NCBI GenBank assembly: GCA_002387325.1 | Contig: DGIN01000039.1 | Location: 1 to 25,650, forward strand | Direction: 5' to 3' | DNA from: Bacteroidales bacterium UBA4621 | Lineage (GTDB): Bacteria > Bacteroidota > Bacteroidia > Bacteroidales > Paludibacteraceae | Length of the DNA stretch: 25,650 nt | Shown: positions 1-8,088 of the stretch, one piece after another | Layout: every line of letters begins with the position of its first letter | Numbering within the stretch: position 1 is the stretch's first letter | Made by a program: the position numbers and the translations under genes | Notes under the pieces: generated by a model | Databases searched by the model: none | The model's input: the letters and a program-made list of their open reading frames with translations, nothing else | Told to the model about the DNA's origin: nothing

Positions 1-27
1 GCAGTCCTCAATAGTACAGAGGACTGC
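1..27. terminator. Hairpin at window edge, possible terminator
   Basis: Bases 1-9 (gcagtcctc) pair perfectly with 19-27 (gaggactgc) around a 9-nt loop. It lies just downstream of the leftward pseudogene ending at 39, where a terminator would be expected. The window edge hides any following T-tract, so the assignment rests on position and the stem only. Confidence 0.4.
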
Positions 28-38
28 TTGCACCATAG

Positions 39-969
39 TTATCTGATTTTGGAGTTTAACTTGCTGTTGCGGCTGCTGACCTCGAAATAGTCGAGGCGTG
101 AGTCTTTGCTGACTTGTCCTGCAAGGACAAAGCGGAAGAAACGGCAGTCGGTTCGCTCCACGAGTGTACCGATGTCGCGAAACTCCCCGCTCTTCTCCCG
201 ATGTCCGAGACACGCCCACTTGCGCCCGTCATACGACACGAACACATACAGACCGAGAATGGTATCGTAGGTCTTGTCGGGGTCTATAACCTGCTCGGTA
301 TGGGGCGGGAATGGTGGAAATGAGTTGCTGGGTAATAGTCGGCAGTGCCAATTCTTGCATACCGAAAGTATTTGATATGGCAGTAGCCCCGCTCACTTCA
401 AACGTTACGTTAATATCCATATCCATATTGAACTTAAACTTAATATCACTATACGTATCAGTACATAACAGCGCATCGCTGACGACCAACTCCATTCGGT
501 ATGTGCCTGCGGGTAATTCAATAACCTGCTCCTCGTTAAGTGTATCGTACTCATCGGGCAAATAGTAATAGGCTGTACAATCTTTCCCGTCTTCTGCTAT
601 TGCAGTCTTTGTCTCCGAAAACCAAAAGACTTGCCCTTTGTCATTACGGATACGGAATATAGCACTACCTGCTGTGCTATCATACTCCGCCATACTATCT
701 TCACGTTTGGCAATCGTACCATCCTTGGTTTTGTAACCAGTAACAGTCATCTCCAATCCATTATCAGAGCCGTAGAAACTCATCCGCATTTTAGCCGCAT
801 AGCCATCGGGGATAGTAAAGGAGGTAATGGTTTCTTCCGTGGCATTGTATTTGACAATAGATGTATTCTCGGTCTCCAATATCGGAATGGTGATGTTTGC
901 GTTAATACTATGCGCTGCACCAGTATAGTGTCCATTTAGAAACGCATTTTTTGCATAGTTATTGTGCAA
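39..969 (-). pseudogene. Frameshifted, probably 5'-truncated hypothetical protein
   Basis: Two overlapping leftward reading frames look like pieces of one gene. The first (969 down to about 300) encodes about 220 residues of beta-rich, soluble-looking sequence. At about 302-309 the frame breaks, and the natural continuation lies in the neighbouring frame down to 39 (about 85 residues, with the stretch YVFVSYDGRKW and ending SRNSKLNSKIR). Removing one G from the plus-strand runs at 302-305 or 307-309 restores one open frame of about 309 codons, so a one-base insertion, or a sequencing error in a homopolymer, explains the break. The first frame has no ATG for about 50 codons (only TTG at 969), no signal peptide and no promoter in front, and an in-frame stop overlaps 1006-1008, so the 5' end is also probably lost. 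I do not recognise the family; the C-terminal part is vaguely like beta-sandwich carbohydrate-binding modules. Confidence 0.6.
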
Positions 970-992
970 TCCGGATATTTTGCGTACCTTTG
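962..992 (+). promoter_or_regulatory. Bacteroidota-type promoter of the prenyl synthase gene
   Basis: TTG at 962-964 and TACCTTTG (TAnnTTTG) at 985-992 are separated by 20 nt, the Bacteroidota -33/-7 pattern. Transcription would begin near 998, only about 10 nt before the ATG at 1008, so the mRNA leader is nearly absent. Confidence 0.7.
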
Positions 993-1007
993 CACTCCTT
1001 TTTGATT

Positions 1008-2000
1008 ATGGACACACTATTAGAAATACGCAAACCGGTAGAACCCTCTTTCCAAGAGTTTGAGAAACTGTTTGACGAGAGTCTCAAAAGCGACAATCCC
1101 CTGCTGGGCAATGTGCTGAGTTATGTGGCGGGCAAACGTGGCAAGCAATTGCGTCCCGTATTGGTGCTGCTTGCTGCACAGATGTGCAACAAAGTAACCG
1201 ATAAAACCCTCTGTACGGCTGTAGCATTGGAGTTGCTGCATACCGCCTCTCTCATACACGATGATGTTGTGGATGCCTCGCCTGTACGGCGCGGAACGGA
1301 GTCGGTACAAGCACACTGGAATAACAAGGTGGCGGTTCTCGGAGGGGACTACCTGCTTTCAAAAACCATTGCACTTGTTGCCGAAATACGCAACGGGAGG
1401 ATTCTGGATATAGTGTCTCAATTGGGTTGCTCTCTGGCATCGGGCGAGTTGCTGCAACTGCACGCCAACGAATCGATGTGGATAGGCGAAGAGCAATACT
1501 ATCGCGTGATAGAACAGAAAACAGCCAAACTCTTTGAGGCCTGTATGGAAGCAGGAGCAGAGTCTGCCGGTTGTACAATGCGCCAGCGGACGGCTCTCAA
1601 AGAGTTCGGGAGGCTGTTCGGTATATGTTTCCAGATAAAAGACGACATATTTGATTTTTCGGATACCGAGGAACTCGGCAAACCGACTATGAATGATATA
1701 CGGGATGGAAAAGTAACCCTGCCGCTAATCGTCTCGCTCAAACGTGCACCGCAGGACGAGAGTGCGCATATCCGTATTCTAAGCGAAGCATTGTCAAACC
1801 GTGATTCACAAATCAATACCGGCAGGGCGGAACAGGAAATCAAAGCATTTGTAATGCGGTATCAGGGCGTACAGTATGCCAACGTACAAATGCAAACACT
1901 AAAAAAGAAAGCCGCAGAAAACCTCAAAATCTTCCGCGACTCCAAAACCAAAGAAAGTCTGCTTCGTCTATTCGACTATGCCATCTATCGCCTGCATTAA
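1008..2000 (+). CDS. ispB: Polyprenyl diphosphate synthase (octaprenyl/heptaprenyl type)
   Basis: This is a trans-prenyltransferase of the isoprenoid synthase type I fold, which extends allylic diphosphates with isopentenyl diphosphate to make the long side chain of a quinone, most likely menaquinone in this phylum. The protein is 330 residues, typical of the family. It has GKRGKQLRP near residue 43, the first aspartate-rich motif DDVVD at 85-89 and the second, DDIFD, at about 212-216; both bind the Mg-diphosphate. The start at 1008 (MDTLLEIRK) is chosen over an in-frame upstream ATG at 951 because the promoter -7 box lies at 985-992, downstream of that ATG. The last 33 bases overlap the 3' end of the convergent sufD gene. 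Product chain length cannot be read from sequence by eye, so the symbol is by family resemblance. Confidence 0.9.
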   Translation: MDTLLEIRKPVEPSFQEFEKLFDESLKSDNPLLGNVLSYVAGKRGKQLRPVLVLLAAQMCNKVTDKTLCTAVALELLHTASLIHDDVVDASPVRRGTESVQAHWNNKVAVLGGDYLLSKTIALVAEIRNGRILDIVSQLGCSLASGELLQLHANESMWIGEEQYYRVIEQKTAKLFEACMEAGAESAGCTMRQRTALKEFGRLFGICFQIKDDIFDFSDTEELGKPTMNDIRDGKVTLPLIVSLKRAPQDESAHIRILSEALSNRDSQINTGRAEQEIKAFVMRYQGVQYANVQMQTLKKKAAENLKIFRDSKTKESLLRLFDYAIYRLH

Positions 2001-2633
2001 TTGTACGCGCTTGGCATCATCCGATATTGTTTCTACCACATCTTTCATAAATGCGACCAAGAGCAACCGCCGTGCCGTCTGCTCGCCCAAACAACGCTGC
2101 TGCATATAGAACAGTGCCGATTCGTCCAACTGCCCCGTACTTGCACCATGGGTGGCTTTCACATCATCGGCATATATCTCCAACTGCGGGCGGGTACGCA
2201 TTACCGCCTTGTCGCTCAATAGCAGATTACGGTTGGTCTGGTGTGCCTCTGTTTTCTGCGCATCGTGGGCTATTTTCAACTCTCCGAAGAATTCTCCTTG
2301 TGCTTTGTCGTCCAACACATACTTGAGCAACTGTTTGCTCTCGCCGCCACCGATATTGTGGTGTATGCGGGTAGCGTTAGAAACGCGTTCTGTTCCTTTC
2401 AGGTACGCCAGACCGTATATCTCCGTAGTGCATCCTTTGCCCTGCTGCTCCACAAAAATGCGATTGCAGACCGCTGTTTGAGGTGATGCCTGACCGATGG
2501 CGGAATATAGATTGAGTATGTGCAAGCGCAAGTGCGACCCTGTCTCCTGTACAAAATGCAGATCCTGCGAGGGTTGATTGAGCAGCACCAACTCAAGGCT
2601 TCCGCCCGCCGCTATGATTGTTTGTTTCTCCAT
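1968..2633 (-). CDS. sufD: SufD-like Fe-S assembly scaffold protein, short form
   Basis: SufD pairs with SufB and SufC in the cytosolic SUF system that builds iron-sulfur clusters. The 221-residue product carries the family's C-terminal half: RTRPQLEIYADDVKATHGA at about 146-164 with the histidine H162 that matches the cluster-assembly histidine of Escherichia coli SufD, then LDESALFYMQQR at 169-180. Canonical SufD proteins are over 400 residues, so the N-terminal half is missing here; the ORF starts directly at the beta-helix core (ATG at 2633). It lies 30 nt behind sufC, in the same reading frame, separated only by the sufC TAG stop and nine further codons. The type is SufD rather than SufB because of the YADDVK-THG signature. 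A functional short form and a truncated remnant are both possible. Confidence 0.85.
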   Translation of the reverse strand: MEKQTIIAAGGSLELVLLNQPSQDLHFVQETGSHLRLHILNLYSAIGQASPQTAVCNRIFVEQQGKGCTTEIYGLAYLKGTERVSNATRIHHNIGGGESKQLLKYVLDDKAQGEFFGELKIAHDAQKTEAHQTNRNLLLSDKAVMRTRPQLEIYADDVKATHGASTGQLDESALFYMQQRCLGEQTARRLLLVAFMKDVVETISDDAKRVQLMQAIDGIVE

Positions 2634-2643
2634 GACAATAAAC

Positions 2644-2679
2644 TCTAAACTTCCAAACCGTTTCTAAACTTCCAACCCG
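2644..2679. repeat. 17-bp tandem duplication at the sufC 3' end
   Basis: Bases 2644-2660 (tctaaacttccaaaccg) and 2663-2679 (tctaaacttccaacccg) match at 16 of 17 positions with a period of 19. The second copy encodes the last codons and stop of sufC, and the first lies in the sufC-sufD spacer. This suggests a small duplication created or lengthened the spacer. Confidence 0.75.
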
Positions 2680-3428
2680 TTGTTTTCGAGCCACTCATAG
2701 CCTTTCTCTTCCAACTCGAGAGCCAATTTTTTTGATCCTGTTTTTACAATACGTCCGTCTGCCAATACGTGTACAAAATCAGGTACAATATAATCAAGGA
2801 GACGCTGATAGTGGGTAATCACAATTTGTGCATTTTCGCTTGTCTTCAGTTTGTTCACACCTTCCGCCACGATACGCAAAGCGTCTATATCCAATCCGGA
2901 ATCCGTTTCGTCAAGAATAGACAGACAAGGCTCAAGCATTGCCATTTGGAATATCTCGTTCTTTTTCTTCTCTCCTCCGGAAAAACCCTCGTTTACAGAG
3001 CGGTTATTGAGTTTGTCCGCCATCTCAAGCAGTTGCTTTTTTTCCCTCATAAGTGTCAGAAACTCTTTGGCACTCAATGCGGGCTTACCTTCATACTTGC
3101 GTTTCTCGTTCACAGCCGTACGCATAAAGTTGACCATACTCACTCCTGGTATCTCCACGGGGTACTGAAAACTGAGGAACACCCCCTCACGTGCCCGCTG
3201 TTCGGGTGGCATTGCCAGCAGGTTTTTGCCGTTCAGCAATACTTCTCCTGCCGTAACCGTATATGCGGGGTTTCCTGTCAAGACGGCACTCAGTGTCGAT
3301 TTGCCGGCACCATTCGGTCCCATAATGGCATGCACTTCACCGCGCTGGACAGTGAGGTTAACCCCTTTCAATATCTCCTTGCCTGCAATGTCGGCATGCA
3401 AATTCCGTATTTCCAATAATGCATTCAT
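2664..3428 (-). CDS. sufC: SufC, ATPase of the SUF Fe-S cluster assembly complex
   Basis: SufC is an ABC-type ATPase that works as a soluble subunit with SufB/SufD rather than in a transporter. The 254-residue protein has Walker A GPNGAGKS at 37-44, the ABC signature FSGGEKKKNE at about 149-158, typical of SufC with its lysine-rich extension, and the Walker B region SILDETDSGLDID near 170 in which SufC has the characteristic DETDSGLD. Length is normal. A promoter at 3469-3499 fits the ATG at 3428 (MNALLEIRN). sufD follows 30 nt downstream. No sufB, sufS or sufE lies next to it in the window, so the partner subunits must be encoded elsewhere. Confidence 0.96.
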   Translation of the reverse strand: MNALLEIRNLHADIAGKEILKGVNLTVQRGEVHAIMGPNGAGKSTLSAVLTGNPAYTVTAGEVLLNGKNLLAMPPEQRAREGVFLSFQYPVEIPGVSMVNFMRTAVNEKRKYEGKPALSAKEFLTLMREKKQLLEMADKLNNRSVNEGFSGGEKKKNEIFQMAMLEPCLSILDETDSGLDIDALRIVAEGVNKLKTSENAQIVITHYQRLLDYIVPDFVHVLADGRIVKTGSKKLALELEEKGYEWLENNGLEV

Positions 3429-3468
3429 ATCTCTTTTTCTGCCTATACCGGCTAATTTATTCAGCCTG

Positions 3469-3499
3469 CAAAGTTACTGCTTTTCTCACATATATGCAA
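3469..3499 (-). promoter_or_regulatory. Bacteroidota-type promoter of sufC-sufD
   Basis: Read on the minus strand, TTG (plus 3497-3499) and TAACTTTG (plus 3469-3476) are separated by exactly 20 nt. Transcription would start near 3462, giving a leader of about 34 nt before the sufC ATG. Confidence 0.75.
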
Positions 3500-3771
3500 T
3501 ATCTCTTAAAAAAGTAAGTGCTGTTTATGCAGTTTATGCAGTAATTGTAATGCATAAAGTGTATAAAAAGCAGGTTTATCGTATCGGAAAAGGTCTTTTC
3601 TTTCTACGTCCTTTCTACGTCTTTTCTACGTAATGGATATATGGAGGTACGGAAAGTGCTTAAACTGTATATTTTTTTGGGGGGAATATATGCTTGCAAA
3701 GTTCGGCAAGGGCGATAACGACGCGAGACGATAAGGAGTTCTGCTCAAGCCACAGGCTTTCGCTTCGCTAC
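3500..3771. other. Gene-free spacer with no recognised gene
   Basis: Between the sufC promoter and the long dispersed repeat no reading frame looks coding. The stretch is AT-rich up to about 3690, holds the 11-bp tandem repeats at 3600-3632 and a run of T then G at about 3673-3685, and becomes GC-richer near 3700 as it approaches the hairpin-rich repeat. Confidence 0.5.
3600..3632. repeat. Three 11-bp tandem repeats
   Basis: The unit ctttctacgtc occurs three times in a row with a change in the last copy (ttttctacgta). It sits in a gene-free spacer. No function is apparent. Confidence 0.8.
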
Positions 3772-3949
3772 GGCACTCTGTACGCATTCGTTTGACGACG
3801 CGGGACGCGTCGTCTCCATAAGCACAGTATCGTCATGCGGTTTATGGCAAACCGACCGCGGACGAGGGCGTCCGCGTCCCCGGGATGGTGTTCCCGGAAC
3901 GGTGTCTGCGGTTTCGGGATGGCGTCTGTGGTTTCGGAATAATACACAG
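3772..3949. repeat. Long hairpin-rich dispersed repeat, copy A
   Basis: This segment is closely similar to the reverse complement of 25263-25424. It contains three hairpins: gacgacgcg/cgcgtcgtc (3794-3802 with 3806-3814, 9 bp, 3-nt loop), cggttt/aaaccg (3838-3843 with 3849-3854) and cgcggacg/cgtccgcg (3857-3864 with 3869-3876, 8 bp, 4-nt loop). It ends in two to three degenerate copies, about 20 bp each, of a unit like ggaacggtgtctgcggtttc. No reading frame in it looks real. It ends only a few bases before the first lysS promoter. Confidence 0.85.
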
Positions 3950-3952
3950 TTT

Positions 3953-3984
3953 TTGAGGCGGTTGCGTTGTGTGTTTTATCTTTG
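3953..3984 (+). promoter_or_regulatory. Upstream lysS promoter
   Basis: TTG at 3953-3955 (within tttttg) and TATCTTTG (TAnnTTTG) at 3977-3984 have a 21-nt spacer. A transcript from here would start near 3991, about 180 nt before lysS. Confidence 0.55.
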
Positions 3985-3986
3985 TA

Positions 3987-4017
3987 TTGTGTGTTTCAAA
4001 GATTTTTTGTACCTTTG
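3987..4017 (+). promoter_or_regulatory. Downstream lysS promoter
   Basis: TTG at 3987-3989 and TACCTTTG at 4010-4017 are separated by exactly 20 nt. Predicted start is near 4023, just before the tandem repeats, leaving a leader of about 150 nt for the lysS-gpsA-pgi operon. Confidence 0.72.
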
Positions 4018-4028
4018 CAGCCAAATTT

Positions 4029-4111
4029 GAATAAGGTAAAACATTATCCGGAATAGGGTAACATTATCCGGAATAAGGTAAAACATTATCCGGAATAGGG
4101 TAACATTATTT
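4029..4111. repeat. Tandem repeat in the lysS leader
   Basis: Four head-to-tail units alternate in length: gaataaggtaaaacattatccg (22 bp), gaatagggtaacattatccg (20 bp), then the same two again with the last cut at ...cattattt. The higher-order period is 42 bp. The array lies inside the predicted 5' untranslated region of lysS. Confidence 0.9.
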
Positions 4112-4128
4112 CCTTATTTTATGATTTA

Positions 4129-4155
4129 TCTGCTGCAATTGTCAAAAGCAGCAGA
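4129..4155 (+). promoter_or_regulatory. Hairpin in the lysS leader
   Basis: tctgctgc (4129-4136) pairs perfectly with gcagcaga (4148-4155) around an 11-nt loop, ending 18 nt before the lysS ATG. There is no T-tract, so it is not a terminator; a role in translation or mRNA stability is possible but unproven. Confidence 0.45.
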
Positions 4156-4173
4156 ACAAACAGGACAAACGAT

Positions 4174-5718
4174 ATGGAACTATCTGAACAAGAACAGGTG
4201 CGCAGACAGAGTCTGCAGACGATGCGCGATATGGGGATTAACCCGTATCCTGCTGATGAATACGTAGTTACTGGATACTCGAAAGACATCAAAGAGGGCT
4301 TCAAAGACGATGACACCACCGCCGAGTGGTACACGGGCAAGGAGGTGCGCATTGCGGGGCGGCTGATGTCGAAACGTATTATGGGCAAGGCTTCGTTTAT
4401 CGAATTGCAGGACTCGAAGGGGCGTATCCAAGTGTATGTGAGCCGCGATGATATTCAGGCACCTGTGCCCGAAGGCGGAACCGCTACCACTGTGGAGCAG
4501 CAGATGTATAATGTGGTATTCAAGAAACTGCTTGATATAGGCGATTTTATCGGTATTGAGGGCTTTGTGTTCCGCACGCAGATGGGCGAGATTTCGGTGC
4601 ACGCCAAGAAACTGACCGTATTGGCAAAGAGCCTGCGCCCGTTGCCTATCGTGAAATACAAAGACGGTGTGGCGTATGACGGGTTCAACGACCCTGAGCA
4701 GCGTTACCGTCAACGCTATGTGGACTTGATTGTGAATGACGGTGTGAAGGACGTGTTCCTAAAGCGTGCCACTATCATCCGCACGATGCGCCGTGTGTTT
4801 GATGAAGCGGGTTATACCGAGGTGGAAACGCCTATCCTTCAGCAGATTGCGGGTGGTGCATCGGCGCGTCCGTTCATTACGCACCACAATGCATTGGACG
4901 TGGATATGTACCTGCGTATCGCCACGGAGTTGTACCTCAAACGACTGATTGTGGGCGGTTTCGAGGGCGTGTATGAGATAGGGCGCAACTTCCGCAACGA
5001 GGGTATGGACCGCAGTCATAACCCTGAGTTCACCTGTATGGAGTTGTACGTACAATATAAGGACTACAACTGGATGATGTCGTTTACCGAACATCTGTTG
5101 GAGACGATTGCTATTGCTGTGAACGGCACAACCAAAGTGCAGATCGGCGACCACGAGGTGGACTTCAAAGCACCCTACCGCCGCCTGCCGATATTGGAGG
5201 CAATCCAAGAAAAGACGGGGCTCGACCTCTCCGCGATGAGCGAGGGCGAGATTCGCGAGGTAGCCAAGAAATACGGCGTGGAGGACACCGAACATATGGG
5301 CAAAGGTAAACTGATTGACGAGATATTCGGCGAGACCTGCGAGGGGTCGTTTATCCAGCCGACATTTATCACGGATTACCCTGTGGAGATGTCGCCGCTG
5401 ACGAAGATGCACCGCTCGAAGCCCGGACTGACGGAGCGTTTCGAGTTGATGGTGAACGGCAAAGAGTTGGCGAATGCGTACAGCGAGTTGAATGACCCGA
5501 TTGACCAGTACAACCGCTTTGTGGAGCAGATGAAGTTGGCAGACAAGGGCGACGACGAGGCGATGGTGATTGACCACGACTTTATGCGTGCGCTCGAATA
5601 CGGTATGCCGCCCACCTCGGGTATCGGTATCGGCATCGACCGCCTGGCTATCCTGATGACCGGACAGCCCACCATCCAAGAGGTACTTCTTTTCCCAACG
5701 ATGAAACCGGAGGCGTAA
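4174..5718 (+). CDS. lysS: Lysyl-tRNA synthetase (class II)
   Basis: This enzyme charges tRNA-Lys with lysine in the cytoplasm. The 514-residue protein has an N-terminal OB-fold tRNA-binding region (about 50-150, with VRIAGRLMSKRIMGKASF), then the class II core: motif 2 as FRNEGMDRSHNPEF near residue 272 and motif 3 as GIGIGIDRLAILM near 485-497. Length is close to the E. coli enzyme. The ATG at 4174 (MELSEQEQVRR) is the only suitable start and follows a long repeat-containing leader; there is no clear Shine-Dalgarno. gpsA begins 4 nt after the stop, so the genes are cotranscribed. Confidence 0.97.
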   Translation: MELSEQEQVRRQSLQTMRDMGINPYPADEYVVTGYSKDIKEGFKDDDTTAEWYTGKEVRIAGRLMSKRIMGKASFIELQDSKGRIQVYVSRDDIQAPVPEGGTATTVEQQMYNVVFKKLLDIGDFIGIEGFVFRTQMGEISVHAKKLTVLAKSLRPLPIVKYKDGVAYDGFNDPEQRYRQRYVDLIVNDGVKDVFLKRATIIRTMRRVFDEAGYTEVETPILQQIAGGASARPFITHHNALDVDMYLRIATELYLKRLIVGGFEGVYEIGRNFRNEGMDRSHNPEFTCMELYVQYKDYNWMMSFTEHLLETIAIAVNGTTKVQIGDHEVDFKAPYRRLPILEAIQEKTGLDLSAMSEGEIREVAKKYGVEDTEHMGKGKLIDEIFGETCEGSFIQPTFITDYPVEMSPLTKMHRSKPGLTERFELMVNGKELANAYSELNDPIDQYNRFVEQMKLADKGDDEAMVIDHDFMRALEYGMPPTSGIGIGIDRLAILMTGQPTIQEVLLFPTMKPEA

Positions 5719-5722
5719 CGCC

Positions 5723-6715
5723 ATGCAAGTACGTAAAGTAGCAATTTTAGGTTCGGGTAGTTGGGCGACGGCATTGGCAAAGATAGTGCTGACCAACCAA
5801 TCTGAGATAAATTGGTTTATCCGCCGCCAAGAGGCAATTGATGAGTTTGTTGCCACAGGCAAGAACCCGTCTTATCTCGGTGCAGCGGAGTTTGATGTGT
5901 CGCGTATCCGCTTTTCTACGGATATCAACAAGGTGGTGTCGCAGTCAGATGTGCTGATTTTGGCTATTCCGTCGCCTTATGTGAAGCAGTCCCTCAACAA
6001 GATACGCCGTAATATGACGCGCAAAATCGTTATTTCGGCGGTTAAGGGTATGATACCCGATGACAACCTGCTGGTTACCGACTATTTGCACAATCGTTTC
6101 CATATCCCGATGGAGCAATTGGGTATTATTGCCGGTCCGTGCCATGCGGAAGAGATAGCGTTGGAGCGGTTGAGTTACCTGACTATCGGTTGTGAAGACC
6201 TCGACAGAGCCAACGAGTGGGCAACGCTTTTTCAAACACCGTTTGTGCATACCACCACCGGTAACGATGTTCTCGGCTTGGAGTATTCCAGCGTGATGAA
6301 GAATATCTACGCTATTGCTGCGGGTATGTGCCAGAGTCTGCACTACGGGGACAATTTCCAAGCCGTATTGCTGACCAATGCAATGCAGGAGATATTGCGT
6401 TTTGCCACTGCAGTTTCTCCCGTTCACCGCGACATCACGGCGAGCGGGTATTTGGGCGATGTGTTGGTAACGGCGTACTCCAAATTTTCACGCAACCGCC
6501 AGTTCGGGCAGATGGTAGGATTGGGTTACTCTATCAAGGCAGCGCAGATGGAGATGGAGATGGTGGCGGAGGGGTACTATGGTACGCGTGCCATACATAT
6601 AGCCAATGAGCGTATGCAAGTGAGCCTGCCTATAGTGGACGCTATGTACGACATATTATATAACCGCAAGTCGCCAACCAAGGTGATACGTGAATTAACA
6701 GAAAAATTACAATAA
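5723..6715 (+). CDS. gpsA: Glycerol-3-phosphate dehydrogenase [NAD(P)+]
   Basis: GpsA reduces dihydroxyacetone phosphate to sn-glycerol 3-phosphate, the backbone for phospholipids. The 330-residue protein opens with the Rossmann nucleotide-binding loop GSGSWATA at 10-17. Further family motifs are SAVKGM near 110, GPCHAEEIA near 140, and SVMKNIYAIAAG at about 190-201 with the catalytic lysine at 193. Length is normal. It begins 4 nt after lysS and ends 12 nt before pgi, so the three form one operon. Confidence 0.96.
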   Translation: MQVRKVAILGSGSWATALAKIVLTNQSEINWFIRRQEAIDEFVATGKNPSYLGAAEFDVSRIRFSTDINKVVSQSDVLILAIPSPYVKQSLNKIRRNMTRKIVISAVKGMIPDDNLLVTDYLHNRFHIPMEQLGIIAGPCHAEEIALERLSYLTIGCEDLDRANEWATLFQTPFVHTTTGNDVLGLEYSSVMKNIYAIAAGMCQSLHYGDNFQAVLLTNAMQEILRFATAVSPVHRDITASGYLGDVLVTAYSKFSRNRQFGQMVGLGYSIKAAQMEMEMVAEGYYGTRAIHIANERMQVSLPIVDAMYDILYNRKSPTKVIRELTEKLQ

Positions 6716-6727
6716 ACACATAAAACT

Positions 6728-8056
6728 ATGAAGGATATTCAATTTTCCTACGCCAAAGCCGTGAGTGCCGAGGCGGTGAATGCCTACAAAGAGCAGGTGG
6801 CTGCGTGCCAGGAGATGCTCGTTAAGGGTACAGGTAAGGGTAACGATTTCTTAGGTTGGCTGAACCTCCCCGAGGACATCAAACCGCAGTTGGACGATAT
6901 TCAGGCTACAGCCGAGTTGCTGCGCAAAGAGTGCGAAGTGATAGTGTGCATTGGTATCGGCGGTTCGTATTTAGGTGCGAAAGCCGTGATTGATGCGCTG
7001 TCGTCTTCGTTTGCATACCTTGAGGGCAGCAAACCCGCTATCGTCTATGCCGGTCAGAACATCGGTGAGGACTACCTGTATGAATTGCAGAACCTTCTGA
7101 AAGACAAGAAATTCGGTATTATCTGTATCTCCAAATCGGGTACAACTACCGAGCCCGCTTTGGCTTTCCGTCTGCTCAAGACGCAACTCGAGAAGCAACA
7201 GGGCGTTGAGGCTGCACAGAAACTGATTGTTTGCATCACCGACGCCAAGAAAGGTGCGCTCCGCACGCTGGCAACCCAAGAGGGCTACAAAACATTCGTT
7301 ATCGAGGACAATATCGGCGGACGTTTCTCGGTGCTTTCGCCTGTAGGTCTGCTGCCTATCGCTTGCGCAGGCTTCGACATCAAATTGCTTATCGACGGTG
7401 CGGCACGTATGGCGGAGGTTTGCGGTATCAATACGCCGTTTGAGGAGAACCCCGCCGCACAATATGCGGCTGCCCGCAACAGTATCTACTCCGAGCAGGG
7501 CAAGAAGATAGAGTTGCTCGTCAATTTCCACCCGAAATTGCACTATGTGAGCGAGTGGTGGAAGCAACTCTACGGAGAGTCGGAGGGCAAGGAACACAAG
7601 GGTATTTTCCCTGCAAGCGTGGACTTCACGACCGACCTGCACTCGATGGGGCAGTATATCCAAGACGGTGAGCGTCATCTCTTCGAAACCGTTATATCGG
7701 TAGAGCAACCGAACCATAAAGTGGAGTTCCCGTTTGATGAGGCGAACCTCGACGGACTGAACTTCCTCGCCGGCAAACGTGTGGACGAGGTCAACAAGAT
7801 GGCGGAACTCGGTACGATGCTTGCGCACGTGGACGGCGGTGTGCCCAATATGAAGATTACGATGCCGCTGCTCAACGAGTACTACCTCGGCGAACTTATC
7901 TATTTCTTCGAGCGTGCCTGCGGTATCTCGGGCTATATTCTTGGCGTCAATCCGTTCAACCAGCCGGGTGTAGAGGCATACAAGAAGAATATGTTTGCCC
8001 TCCTCGACAAACCCGGCTACGAAACCGAATCCGCAGCCATCAAGGCAAGATTGTAA
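6728..8056 (+). CDS. pgi: Glucose-6-phosphate isomerase
   Basis: Pgi interconverts glucose 6-phosphate and fructose 6-phosphate in glycolysis/gluconeogenesis. The 442-residue protein is of the short Bacillus-like type. It shows the SIS-fold sugar-phosphate loop SKSGTTTEPALAF near 136-148, the family signature NIGGRFSVLSPVGLLP near 196-211, the active-site region YGESEGKEHKGIFP near 282-295, and the C-terminal signature GVNPFNQPGVEAYK near 418-431. It is the last gene of the lysS-gpsA-pgi operon and is followed by a terminator at 8089-8124. Confidence 0.97.
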   Translation: MKDIQFSYAKAVSAEAVNAYKEQVAACQEMLVKGTGKGNDFLGWLNLPEDIKPQLDDIQATAELLRKECEVIVCIGIGGSYLGAKAVIDALSSSFAYLEGSKPAIVYAGQNIGEDYLYELQNLLKDKKFGIICISKSGTTTEPALAFRLLKTQLEKQQGVEAAQKLIVCITDAKKGALRTLATQEGYKTFVIEDNIGGRFSVLSPVGLLPIACAGFDIKLLIDGAARMAEVCGINTPFEENPAAQYAAARNSIYSEQGKKIELLVNFHPKLHYVSEWWKQLYGESEGKEHKGIFPASVDFTTDLHSMGQYIQDGERHLFETVISVEQPNHKVEFPFDEANLDGLNFLAGKRVDEVNKMAELGTMLAHVDGGVPNMKITMPLLNEYYLGELIYFFERACGISGYILGVNPFNQPGVEAYKKNMFALLDKPGYETESAAIKARL

Positions 8057-8088
8057 GAGACATATTGCCTGCTAAACGGCATACAAAG

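Noticed and set aside
951..1007. Longer start for the polyprenyl synthase
   Set aside because: The ATG at 951 lies upstream of the promoter -7 box and would add residues not seen in the family.
4029..4111. CRISPR array
   Set aside because: The units are contiguous head-to-tail with no spacers between them, and no cas gene is present.
4759..5862. Long open frame (367 codons) on the minus strand opposite lysS
   Set aside because: It is fully antisense to lysS, whose class II synthetase motifs are clear. The translation has no recognisable domain and is rich in histidine, valine and leucine as typical of shadow frames.
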